From Cephalothrix spiralis (Eukaryota > Nemertea > Palaeonemertea > Archinemertea > Cephalotrichidae), in NCBI GenBank assembly GCA_032353305.1, contig JAUCNG010057778.1:1-14458 (forward strand): a DNA stretch of 14,458 nt, read 5' to 3'. Under the pieces are notes generated by a model that searched no databases, was not told where the DNA came from, and saw only the letters and a list, made by a program, of their open reading frames with translations. Shown here in pieces: positions 10,501 through 14,458 of the stretch (positions within the stretch are counted from its first letter, which is position 1; every line of letters begins with the position of its first letter). The position numbers and the translations under genes are program-made.

Positions 10501-12494
10501 CTTGTCTTCTGCTCACAAAATGAGCGCTTTTCGAAGAACATATCAAATTGCTTGCCAATGTTTCCAAATACTTGCCATTCAAGTACGTGGCCCGAAAACA
10601 TAGCAATCGAGCAATGATTAAAAATCATTTGATAAGTAACGCATTTTTATATTTTTAGGGATAGGAATGAATTTTGGAAGTCGGACACTTGGGAAGATGA
10701 TTCAAGGAGACGAAGACGATTTATTCGAAATCCTCGGGGAAGTACACATCCCGAAGCTACGTTAAAAGCAGCTATTGAACATGGTAAGAGTTGATGTTGT
10801 ACGGTCCTACGTTGATGTTGTCCTAATGAGTTATCTATGATGTCCCTCAGCTTTTTGAATCTTTATCAGTAGTGTACTTTCAATTCCTCAAAAAATAATC
10901 GTTTACCTAGGAAATGTTTTAGATATGAAAATGAGAATCCTGTGATATTTTAAACAAACGGAGAATACTGCTACAGCTTCGTCACTTGTCGTCAGATGTC
11001 GCTTCTCTTGTGTCTTGGTAATGAATTATTCAGAGTTGACATTTTATCCGACAGTTGTCTGAATTTATTATGAAAATTTCTATAAAATATCCTCGTCTTA
11101 GGTCTTCTGTAGTGTAGATTGGTCATAACTTAATTATATTTTCTTATAAATGGTTTTGTTTTTGCGAAATTATAGGACTTGTATTAGGTTTTTATGTGAA
11201 TTTTATGTGCTCATGTTGTGTTTTTGTTTCTAGGGGCAACCGAAGATGCCATTAATGCCGCCCGTGAGGCTTTCCACGCTCATGTGGCTTCCGTACAAAA
11301 GAACCAACAGCAGATTTTAGATGATGATGAATCTTTACAAATGAATGAAAATGAACTCGATGCCGAATTTGCTGGTATGACTTCGCTTTTATAATATGTT
11401 CTCTCTTATGCAAACCTGCTCTAATGGATAGAAAATTGATAATGCAGCTAAAATCTCGATCCAACGGTCTTGTCTATCCAAACATGGATCAAACCCTTGA
11501 CCATAGAATATAGTAAACGATTACTTTAATTAATTATCCTTTAATTATATCCCAATTAAAATGAACCAGCTTGAATCTTAAATTCAAATAATAATATGTC
11601 TGTGATCATAAAGCATTATAGTCTCCTTGTCTGAATAAAAAAGATTTATAAACAAGGGTGCTACAATGATTCCCTCTGTTTGAATTTATCTCTCCAGCCG
11701 AAATCCCAGTATAAATCAAAAGGGTGCAATTTCCAAAACTATAAAATTGTACCACAGTAAATTAGAATATTCTTTATGATTTATTTTGAATAACTATTTT
11801 AGCAACATAAAAATCAAGTAGGACATTATTGTTCTTCTTGATATACGTTAATATAGAATGAGATTTTTGCCCTAATATGTTGAGGAGATATAACTTTTAG
11901 TAATATGCTTAAGAATATATTTTAGAATTCCGAACCTTCGTTCTACATTCTAACATATTCCGTCAGTTGGCCTGTAGACTGGTTACCTGACCGATATCGT
12001 CTTCTTTAGCAGACTAAACTTTTAGATCCTTTGGAAAAATCAAAGTAGCTTGTTTATGAACTTGCCCCCCAAAGCTTTTTGGCGGGGAAGAGGAAACCAT
12101 GTTCTTTTTAATGATCAGTCACAGTCAAAGAAATAATTTATTATTAAGTCATAGTATGACGTAACTAGCTGATTCCCTTTTCAATGAGATGCAAATCGCT
12201 AAACCTGCGGCCTCGAAAAAACGTTGTATTAACAAAATTTTGAAGAAAAAAATAAAGTGGATAATTGGATACCTAATTTCGCTGGTATCCTAATACTGAA
12301 TTACCTTTTTGTAAAGGCTAAAGCTAATTTTTTATTAATTGATTTATTAATTTTAAGGTCCAGTTGCAGTATCTACTCTTTGTTGGCTTGTTGGACCTGG
12401 GGTCTTCGTCAAGGGAACAATGTCCATAACTAAGACGGAAATGTATTTTGAAATGGATGACGAATGTCCTGAGAATAAGAAAATAGATACTCAG
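1388..12494 (+). CDS. NBEA/LRBA: Neurobeachin/LRBA-type BEACH scaffold protein, internal part of gene (12 exons)
   Basis: This is the span of a split gene; the exons are listed separately. Joined, they give 652 codons without a stop, and all phases agree. Recognition rests on blocks I know from vertebrate NBEA and [75 protein letters not shown] and the start of the PH-BEACH fold. Vertebrates have two paralogues, NBEA and LRBA; invertebrates usually have one (rugose, sel-2), so I do not choose between them. Family members are roughly 2,500-3,500 residues long, so this is about a fifth of the protein. They are peripheral membrane scaffolds acting in Golgi/endosome vesicle sorting, receptor delivery and PKA anchoring. 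BEACH and WD40 exons lie downstream of the window and the N-terminal half upstream. The gene looks intact: no frameshift or premature stop appears in the chosen exon chain. Confidence 0.95.
2377..2406. repeat. Two copies of TTAACGAATGAT
   Basis: The 12-mer is present at 2377-2388 and 2395-2406, with a third exact copy at 5523-5534 in another intron. It may be a fragment of a dispersed repeat. No function can be read from it. Confidence 0.6.
2998..3003 (+). promoter_or_regulatory. Tandem NAGNAG splice acceptor (AAGTAG)
   Basis: Two AG acceptors lie 3 nt apart: AAG ending at 3000 and TAG ending at 3003. Both keep the frame after the phase-1 donor of exon A. Use of the first adds one valine (Val-Val-Arg instead of Val-Arg). 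TAG acceptors are generally preferred over AAG, so exon B is annotated from 3004. Confidence 0.7.
3004..3129 (+). CDS. NBEA/LRBA: Exon B: linker exon (residues 54-95)
   Basis: The exon is 126 nt, phase 1 in and phase 1 out, with a perfect donor (G|GTAAGT). The peptide starts [21 protein letters not shown] (split codon included), passes [13 protein letters not shown] and ends Asn/Pro/Lys-rich. It joins both neighbours in frame, and its reading frame is open throughout. The sequence belongs to the variable linker and I do not recognise a domain. A 3n length with symmetric phases means that skipping it would leave the frame intact. The start could instead be 3001 because of the tandem acceptor. 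Confidence 0.82.
3130..4119 (+). other. Intron B-C (990 bp)
   Basis: The donor is GTAAGT; the acceptor is TTCATTGTAG. It contains fold-back MITE copy 2 (3699-3972), whose right end lies 147 bp before exon C. The rest is AT-rich without recognisable coding or RNA features. Confidence 0.85.
3699..3972. mobile_element. Fold-back MITE, copy 2
   Basis: The left end is CACAATTAGATG (3699-3710) and the right end CGTCGAATTGTG (3961-3972), inverted repeats with two mismatches. TA lies directly outside both ends, matching a TA target-site duplication. The inner arms share with copies 1 and 3 the motif GATCAGCATTTTCCAA or its complement, a CCTCGGG/CCCCCTTGGG block and G/C-rich centre runs. The centre is a near palindrome (AAATTTTTGCCACACCCCC versus GGGGGTGGCAAAAATCT). 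No coding sequence is present. Confidence 0.8.
4120..4272 (+). CDS. NBEA/LRBA: Exon C: acidic linker exon (residues 96-146)
   Basis: The acceptor is TTGTAG|AC and the donor G|GTAAAA; the exon is 153 nt, phase 1 to phase 1. The peptide is rich in Asp, Glu, Gln and Ser. It holds an alternating Val/polar stretch ([15 protein letters not shown]) that could form a beta strand or a short binding motif. It is otherwise low complexity and predicted disordered by composition. I recognise no domain; membership in the gene rests on splice sites, exact frame continuity and position. Like exon B it is a symmetric 3n cassette. Confidence 0.82.
4273..4977 (+). other. Intron C-D (705 bp)
   Basis: The donor is GTAAAA. 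The acceptor TGTTCAAG is a weaker AAG type. It contains one TACATGTA palindrome (4848-4855) and a G-run at 4683-4690. A 60-codon frame at 4633-4815 looks like chance. Nothing else is recognisable. Confidence 0.85.
4978..5111 (+). CDS. NBEA/LRBA: Exon D: acidic linker exon (residues 147-191)
   Basis: The exon is 134 nt, phase 1 in and phase 0 out, donor TCG|GTACGT. The peptide begins [19 protein letters not shown] and continues Glu/Ala/Thr/Ser-rich to ENGDKKS. It has no aromatic residue and is strongly acidic, consistent with a disordered tether. The acceptor AAG|GTCCG is chosen because it completes the split Gly codon and keeps the frame; a second AAG seven bases further on would break it. 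Skipping this exon alone would shift the frame, but skipping it with exon E would not. Confidence 0.85.
5112..5853 (+). other. Intron D-E (742 bp)
   Basis: The donor is GTACGT; the acceptor CTTATCAATAG. It is AT-rich and carries a third copy of TTAACGAATGAT (5523-5534) and a TACATGTA palindrome (5719-5726). No coding or RNA feature is visible. Confidence 0.85.
5854..6142 (+). CDS. NBEA/LRBA: Exon E: highly acidic low-complexity linker exon (residues 192-287)
   Basis: The exon is 289 nt, phase 0 in and phase 1 out, acceptor ATCAATAG|GTT, donor G|GTACGT. About a third of its 96 residues are Asp or Glu (34 by hand count), against about 11 Lys. The rest is mainly Ser, Ala, Asn, Gly, Val and Thr. 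I find no Leu, Met, Phe, Trp, Tyr, Cys, Pro or Arg. That composition marks an intrinsically disordered acidic tether with many Ser/Thr-acidic sites of casein-kinase-2 type. It is the least conserved part of the protein, so its place in the gene rests on frame and splice sites. Confidence 0.88.
6143..7060 (+). other. Intron E-F (918 bp)
   Basis: The donor is GTACGT; the acceptor TTCTTTTTTGTAG has a strong pyrimidine tract. A half copy of the fold-back MITE (6168-6382) starts 25 bp after the exon. The rest is AT-rich. A 140-codon minus-strand frame (6458-6880) is the longest non-exonic frame in the window. It has no recognisable motif, and I leave it out as a gene. Confidence 0.85.
6168..6382 (+). 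mobile_element. Fold-back MITE, copy 3 (left half only)
   Basis: It starts CACAATTGGATGA (6168-6180), the same terminus as copy 1. It then follows the family order: AAATTGGCGAG, a C-run, AGCGGTTT, CATTGGC, GACCCCC, CTATATATATTTCTGGAAAGG, GGAAAATGCTGATCCTCGGGG, and a G-rich centre. The mirrored right arm is missing, so the copy is truncated near its centre; the end coordinate is approximate. It preserves the arm sequence better than copy 1, whose left arm lacks a dozen or so bases after TTTCTGGA. Confidence 0.75.
7061..7348 (+). CDS. NBEA/LRBA: Exon F: end of linker and start of DUF1088 helical domain (residues 288-383)
   Basis: The acceptor is TTTTTTGTAG|GT and the donor GGAG|GTAAGA; 288 nt, phase 1 to phase 1. 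The first half continues the Ser/Glu/Asn-rich linker and ends in a Pro-containing stretch ([11 protein letters not shown]). From TDRLERALG (about residue 343) the composition changes to an ordered amphipathic domain. The stretch [20 protein letters not shown] and the following GQELL match the conserved start of this region in NBEA and LRBA very closely. The linker-to-domain boundary therefore lies inside this exon. It is symmetric in phase, but skipping it would remove conserved core helices. Confidence 0.95.
7349..8250 (+). other. Intron F-G (902 bp)
   Basis: The donor is GTAAGA; the acceptor TTTATTTATCCAG has a good pyrimidine tract. A 74-codon + strand frame (7425-7649) has no exon-like signals or known similarity. 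One TACATGTA palindrome lies at 7859-7866. Nothing else is recognisable. Confidence 0.85.
8251..8377 (+). CDS. NBEA/LRBA: Exon G: conserved helical (DUF1088) domain (residues 384-425)
   Basis: The exon is 127 nt, phase 1 in and phase 2 out, donor AG|GTGAGT. It encodes helices with the near-invariant motif [20 protein letters not shown] followed by [13 protein letters not shown] has almost the same residues here ([25 protein letters not shown]). This is alpha-solenoid packing sequence with alternating Leu/Val/Phe. The last Arg codon is split across the intron. Confidence 0.97.
8378..8744 (+). other. Intron G-H (367 bp)
   Basis: The donor is GTGAGT; the acceptor CTTGATTTTCAG. This is the shortest intron in the window. 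It holds one TACATGTA palindrome (8644-8651) and no recognisable repeat. Confidence 0.88.
8745..8853 (+). CDS. NBEA/LRBA: Exon H: conserved helical (DUF1088) domain (residues 426-462)
   Basis: The exon is 109 nt, phase 2 in and phase 0 out, donor GAG|GTACGT. It encodes [20 protein letters not shown] and then [16 protein letters not shown]. The [16 protein letters not shown] core matches vertebrate NBEA; the Arg and Glu residues following it form a charged helix leading into the next exon (ESLCAQ). The start is fixed by the split Arg codon and the TTTTCAG acceptor. Confidence 0.97.
8854..9454 (+). other. Intron H-I (601 bp)
   Basis: The donor is GTACGT; the acceptor GTTTATGTTTTCAG. It contains a TACATGTA palindrome (9021-9028) and a stretch richer in G and C at about 9215-9355. 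That stretch could be a decayed repeat on either strand. No gene is recognised. Confidence 0.85.
9455..9621 (+). CDS. NBEA/LRBA: Exon I: conserved charged helices of DUF1088 domain (residues 463-517)
   Basis: The exon is 167 nt, phase 0 in and phase 2 out, donor AA|GTAAGT. It encodes [20 protein letters not shown], then a basic helix with [15 protein letters not shown], and [17 protein letters not shown] has ESLCAQYAADRREEEKMCDHL and ILNILTNKHGAWG at the same place. The charged helix is a long amphipathic segment. The exon ends just before the Trp-rich, Arg-rich block of exon J. Confidence 0.97.
9631..9800 (+). mobile_element. tRNA-derived SINE-like element (decayed)
   Basis: The stretch TGCAGTGGCGCAGTAGTTAG followed by CAAGTTTGTCTCTGAATC resembles the 5' half of a tRNA-type SINE: a Pol III A box of the form TGGCGCAGTNGTTAGC plus the anticodon-arm region common in such heads. 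An AAGAGGACGATCG segment near 9686-9698 may be the remnant of the B-box side, but no clean B box is seen. The body includes AAAAGAGATTCCC and TTATATGATC (about 9768-9792), with a similar stretch at 12897-12932. The end is approximate. It is too diverged to be a working tRNA gene. Confidence 0.5.
10039..10362. mobile_element. MITE-like element with 17-bp perfect terminal inverted repeats
   Basis: CCACTAAGCATAAATAT at 10039-10055 is exactly complementary to ATATTTATGCTTAGTGG at 10346-10362. Partial homology and a TA continue a few bases outside on both sides (TAAGTT... and ...TACTA). The right end carries three tandem 16-bp variants of the terminal motif (10314-10361), and another partial copy, TTTATGCTTAGTGAG, lies near 10250. 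No transposase frame is seen, so it would be non-autonomous, and its superfamily is unassigned. Confidence 0.7.
10314..10361. repeat. Three tandem 16-bp subterminal repeats
   Basis: The units are AAATTTATGCCTAATG (10314-10329), ATATTTATGCATAGTA (10330-10345) and ATATTTATGCTTAGTG (10346-10361), sharing the core ATTTATGCNTA. The last unit is the terminal inverted repeat of the surrounding MITE-like element. Subterminal repeats of this kind can be transposase-binding sites. Confidence 0.8.
10659..10783 (+). CDS. NBEA/LRBA: Exon [12 protein letters not shown] block, end of DUF1088 domain (residues 518-559)
   Basis: The exon is 125 nt, phase 2 in and phase 1 out, acceptor ATATTTTTAG|G, donor CATG|GTAAGA. 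It encodes [20 protein letters not shown], then [20 protein letters not shown]. This is one of the most recognisable signatures of the NBEA/LRBA family (WEDD-R/S-RRRRRF-RN-GSTH-EA-LKAA). The run of five arginines forms a strongly basic patch. The family keeps it, which suggests a structural or membrane/partner-binding role, but none can be read from sequence alone. Confidence 0.98.
10784..11233 (+). other. Intron J-K (450 bp)
   Basis: The donor is GTAAGA; the acceptor GTTTTTGTTTCTAG has a strong pyrimidine tract. It is AT-rich, and I see no repeat or gene in it. Confidence 0.88.
11234..11374 (+). CDS. NBEA/LRBA: Exon K: connector between DUF1088 and PH-BEACH (residues 560-606)
   Basis: The exon is 141 nt, phase 1 to phase 1, donor G|GTATGA (weaker than its neighbours). 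It encodes a Gly-Ala-Thr-Glu-Asp start (compare YGTEEDV in NBEA), an Ala/His/Gln-rich helix ([20 protein letters not shown]) and an acidic segment ([19 protein letters not shown]). Both vertebrate paralogues have a variable linker here. A symmetric 3n exon with a weaker donor makes it a candidate for alternative splicing, but that is inference. Confidence 0.92.
11375..12357 (+). other. Intron K-L (983 bp)
   Basis: The donor is GTATGA; the acceptor ATTAATTTTAAG is a weak AAG type. It is AT-rich. At about 12066-12113 a G-rich piece (GGCGGGGAAGAGGAAACCATG) resembles the centre of MITE copy 1 (GGGGGGGAGGGGGAAACATG) and may be a small fragment. Nothing else is recognised. Confidence 0.8.
12358..12494 (+). 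CDS. NBEA/LRBA: Exon L: start of PH-BEACH domain (residues 607-652)
   Basis: The exon is 137 nt, phase 1 in and phase 0 out, donor CAG|GTAAGA. After the split Gly codon it encodes [20 protein letters not shown], then [15 protein letters not shown] and NKKIDTQ. NBEA has GPVVLSTPAQLIAPVVVAKG and LSITTTEIYFEVDED here, so this is the first beta strands of the PH-like domain that packs on BEACH. The domain continues in an exon beyond the window (vertebrate proteins go on with a YTEGLHGKW motif). Trp and Cys at the STLCWL position differ from the usual STPAQL. Confidence 0.97.
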
Positions 12495-12767
12495 GTAAGA
12501 AACGACATACATGTATTTCAATCGTTTCGAACCTGCCAAGAATATCAGCATTTTCCAAAAAAGTCAAGTAGCCTTATTTACCCTCGCCGTTAGTAACGAG
12601 AAACCTATAAGCATACTAGAAGCCATCTCGATTTACTCTCGGAATCCGACGTTCTAAATCGACCGTCAGATAAGAAGTCGGAAGCCGACTGTTACTTAGC
12701 GTGCTAAATGACTAGAATCTTGTTTAGGCGAGCGTGTTAGCTTTAACAAGTGCAAGTTGGTAGAGCC

Positions 12768-12816
12768 AAGAGTTATTCTATTAACTCTTCGTAGAGCATG
12801 CACGAGTTGCTCTACG
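12768..12816. repeat. Two adjacent hairpins
   Basis: AAGAGTTA (12768-12775) pairs with TAACTCTT (12782-12789) around a 6-nt loop. Immediately next, CGTAGAGCA (12790-12798) pairs perfectly with TGCTCTACG (12808-12816) around a 9-nt loop. The stems abut without a gap. Confidence 0.75.
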
Positions 12817-12950
12817 ACAAGGAATTGTGTGAATCCAGCTATACAGCCTACATTTGTAGGATCAAACTCTGTTCCTTGCGGTCATGATCAGACTTGTAAA
12901 AAGAGATTCTTTCATTATATGAACTTCGTATAGTAGGCCAAGTCATAACC

Positions 12951-13030
12951 GGAAGTTGTTCTAATGGTAAACTGCTGGACTATGACACTAGTGGTGACCC
13001 CCAGTAGTCATAGGTTCTAGTCTCGCATCC
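12951..13030 (+). mobile_element. tRNA-derived SINE head or tRNA-like pseudogene
   Basis: TTGTTCTAATGGTAAACTGC with GGACTATGAC after it resembles a D arm plus anticodon arm; CTGGACTATGACACTAG folds with a 7-nt loop and one mismatched pair. About 45 nt on, GGTTCTAGTCTCGC (from 13013) is close to the B-box/T-arm consensus GGTTCRANTCC, with two differences. The extra 15-20 nt between the arms and the poor acceptor stem (GGAAGT against GCATCC) argue against a functional tRNA. A SINE head is more likely. The downstream body was not delimited. Confidence 0.5.
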
Positions 13031-13393
13031 ACCAACTGTGTAATTCTGTTTGATGAACACAGACGCTTTTCGTTTAGTGCTTCATATTACATTAGTAGGG
13101 TCAATACGGATTGGAATCCTTTACCAGACAAATCGTGAATAGTAAGAACGTTAATCAGTTTATGAATAGGATTGACAAGTAGGCCTACTATAGGGTGAGT
13201 GAAGGGGCCAAATTAGCTGGGACTGGTTCATCTACTTATGTCTTTATTACTTAAATACCAGGCAAGTAGTATCGGGTCACCGAGAGCTAATGTAAACCTA
13301 AATGCCTGCTTTGTCTTTCACATAAACCATGAAGATGCACTTATTTGTACACAAAGTAATGAAAAACAAAATAATTTTCATTAATTTTTTTAG

Positions 13394-13528
13394 CTTGCTC
13401 CAACATTACCAAAACAGATATTACTTCCAATTCAAAAAATTAACATTTTGTTACTGGGATATTGGTTGGGAGTTTTCAGCTTCCGTTTGCCTGAATGGTA
13501 TATGACGGTATTTGAAAATGATCCATGA
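13394..13528 (+). other. Possible cryptic or alternative terminal exon
   Basis: A strong acceptor (CATTAATTTTTTTAG) is followed by 44 open codons, ending in TGA at 13526-13528, in the phase that would follow exon L. The peptide (starting LAPTLPKQILLPIQ) has no relation to the PH-BEACH continuation and I recognise no family. AATAAA occurs downstream near 14196. If spliced it would truncate the protein inside the PH domain. Chance is the more likely explanation. Confidence 0.2.
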
Positions 13529-13740
13529 TTATTCCCTCGATGGCTTCGTGCTTTTTGCCGTTCAGTCAAAATTGGATGATAAAATTGAATTAACTATACC
13601 CCTTAGCGGCCATTTTTATCAATTAGTAAAAGAATTAGTAGAAAATGGACAGCTGGTAGAAGGTGACTGAAGAACAATTGAGATCTTAGTCAAATTACGC
13701 GAGCTCGAAATTTGATACGTCGAACGAGCGAAATTGTCTT

Positions 13741-13795
13741 TTTTAGACCCCCAGGGAGGAAACCGCTGTCGGGGGTCCCACCGAAGTGTCTAAAA
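13741..13795. repeat. Nested inverted repeat
   Basis: TTTTAGAC (13741-13748) pairs with GTCTAAAA (13788-13795). Inside it, GACCCCC (13746-13752) pairs with GGGGGTC (13771-13777). The outer and inner pairings share the GAC and are therefore partly exclusive. The C-run/G-run arrangement resembles the centres of the fold-back MITEs, so this may be a core remnant. Confidence 0.55.
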
Positions 13796-14149
13796 TCCTA
13801 TCAATTTCCCTAACGCTTCTGTATGTCACCATAAAAGATCATAAAAAGATTAATTTACCGGATTACAAGTTTCTAGTCTTTCACAATATGATGTAAGTTT
13901 GTTTTGATGTCCGTATTGATATTGTAACAATGCATAAAAAACAGTTATAACAGAAAACGTTGACTGAATTTAATGTAACACTATTTCAATTTATTGGGAA
14001 TTTAGGTATGGTACATTTGTATAAAATAGTAAAAGTGTTTCGTCTAGATAATTTATACCCGGTAGCTAGAAGTCAGTAACAAATGGCCATGGCCCATGGC
14101 CTTTAAAGACAATAGCCAAAGCATTAAAATTATTGTTATTACGATTTTT

Positions 14150-14169
14150 GCTGACATCAGCTGACATCA
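14150..14169. repeat. Perfect 10-bp tandem duplication
   Basis: GCTGACATCA is present twice in direct tandem. A short palindrome, GGCCATGGCC, lies close by at 14085-14094. Both are small local features in the intron with no evident role. Confidence 0.7.
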
Positions 14170-14458
14170 TTATCGCTTACAATTCAAAATTGTGAAATAA
14201 ACAATTGTCACATGATACCATCACTTCAGGACACTGATTATTTAGATTCTCTGTAAATATAGTATTTTTGATAAAAATGAATAGTAACAGGAAGGCTACG
14301 CACCCTGGAAATCCTGGAAGAAACGTCAGGAACCGGAAATTTAGGCAAAAAATCATTGAATCCATGCAAGTTTTTCACGGCTATATATACATGAAATCGC
14401 TTTCGGGGGATTCGTCCCCTGGACTCCGATTAGTTCAATCAAAAAGAACATGTCTATT

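Larger units (their letters stand above)
9622..10658 (+). other. Intron I-J (1037 bp)
   Basis: The donor is GTAAGT; the acceptor ATATTTTTAG. It is occupied largely by mobile DNA: a SINE-like tRNA head starting 9 bp after the exon (about 9631) and a MITE-like element at 10039-10362. The remaining 10363-10658 holds no recognisable gene. Confidence 0.85.
12495..14458 (+). other. 5' part of a downstream intron (at least 1964 bp)
   Basis: The donor is GTAAGA. I searched by eye for the expected next exon (YTEGLHGKW) and did not find it. The region has a pair of adjacent hairpins (12768-12816), a SINE-like tRNA head (about 12951), a possible cryptic terminal exon (13394-13528), a possible MITE fragment (about 13567-13610), a nested inverted repeat (13741-13795) and a 10-bp tandem duplication (14150-14169). 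Confidence 0.8.

Noticed and set aside
11252-11464. 70-codon minus-strand frame
   Set aside because: Antisense shadow of exon K running into the intron; no support.
12951-13030. Functional tRNA gene
   Set aside because: The acceptor stem does not pair, the arms are too far apart, and the B box has two mismatches. It is better read as a SINE head.
13567-13610. Fourth copy of the fold-back MITE
   Set aside because: CAAAATTGGATGATAAAATTG resembles the left end, and CCCCTTAGCGG follows, but the rest does not align by eye. Kept only as a possible fragment within the intron entry.
1-14458. Prokaryotic system, CRISPR array, phage or operon
   Set aside because: The coding content is a split metazoan gene with GT-AG introns; no clustered bacterial-type genes, regularly spaced repeats or ribosome binding sites are present.

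Overview
The window is animal genomic DNA. It carries an internal part of one large split gene on the + strand: the orthologue of neurobeachin/LRBA (rugose in Drosophila, sel-2 in C. elegans), a BEACH-family scaffold of vesicle trafficking. Twelve coding exons between 1388 and 12494 join without a frame break into 652 codons (1956 nt). Every intron has GT...AG ends. Neither end of the gene is present: 1-1387 is the tail of an upstream intron and 12495-14458 the head of a downstream one. No promoter, start codon, canonical stop codon or 3' UTR is visible.

Protein layout, numbered within this 652-residue piece: residues 1-53 (exon A) are a conserved hydrophobic helix block ending in a SKYRDILEP motif. 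Residues 54 to about 342 (exons B to mid F) are a poorly conserved, very acidic and probably disordered linker. Residues about 343-560 (late F to J) are the highly conserved helical domain known as DUF1088. Residues 561-606 (K) are a short variable connector. Residues 607-652 (L) are the first strands of the PH-like domain that precedes BEACH. The rest of PH, BEACH and the WD40 repeats must lie downstream.

Non-coding layout: AT-rich introns of 367-1456 bp carry decayed mobile DNA. One fold-back MITE family, with CACAATTnGATG ends, has two clear copies (611-970, 3699-3972), a left half (6168-6382) and possible fragments. A second MITE-like element with perfect 17-bp terminal inverted repeats lies at 10039-10362. 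Two tRNA-derived SINE-like heads sit at about 9631 and 12951. Several short hairpins and tandem duplications are also present.

Organism: introns, conserved metazoan protein blocks and an excess of the palindrome TACATGTA suggest an invertebrate, perhaps a marine lophotrochozoan or non-vertebrate deuterostome. Species is not resolvable by eye. There is no bacterial, phage or CRISPR content. The most interesting points are the in-frame modular acidic linker, a tandem NAGNAG acceptor, and repeats inserted within 10-25 bp of splice donors.
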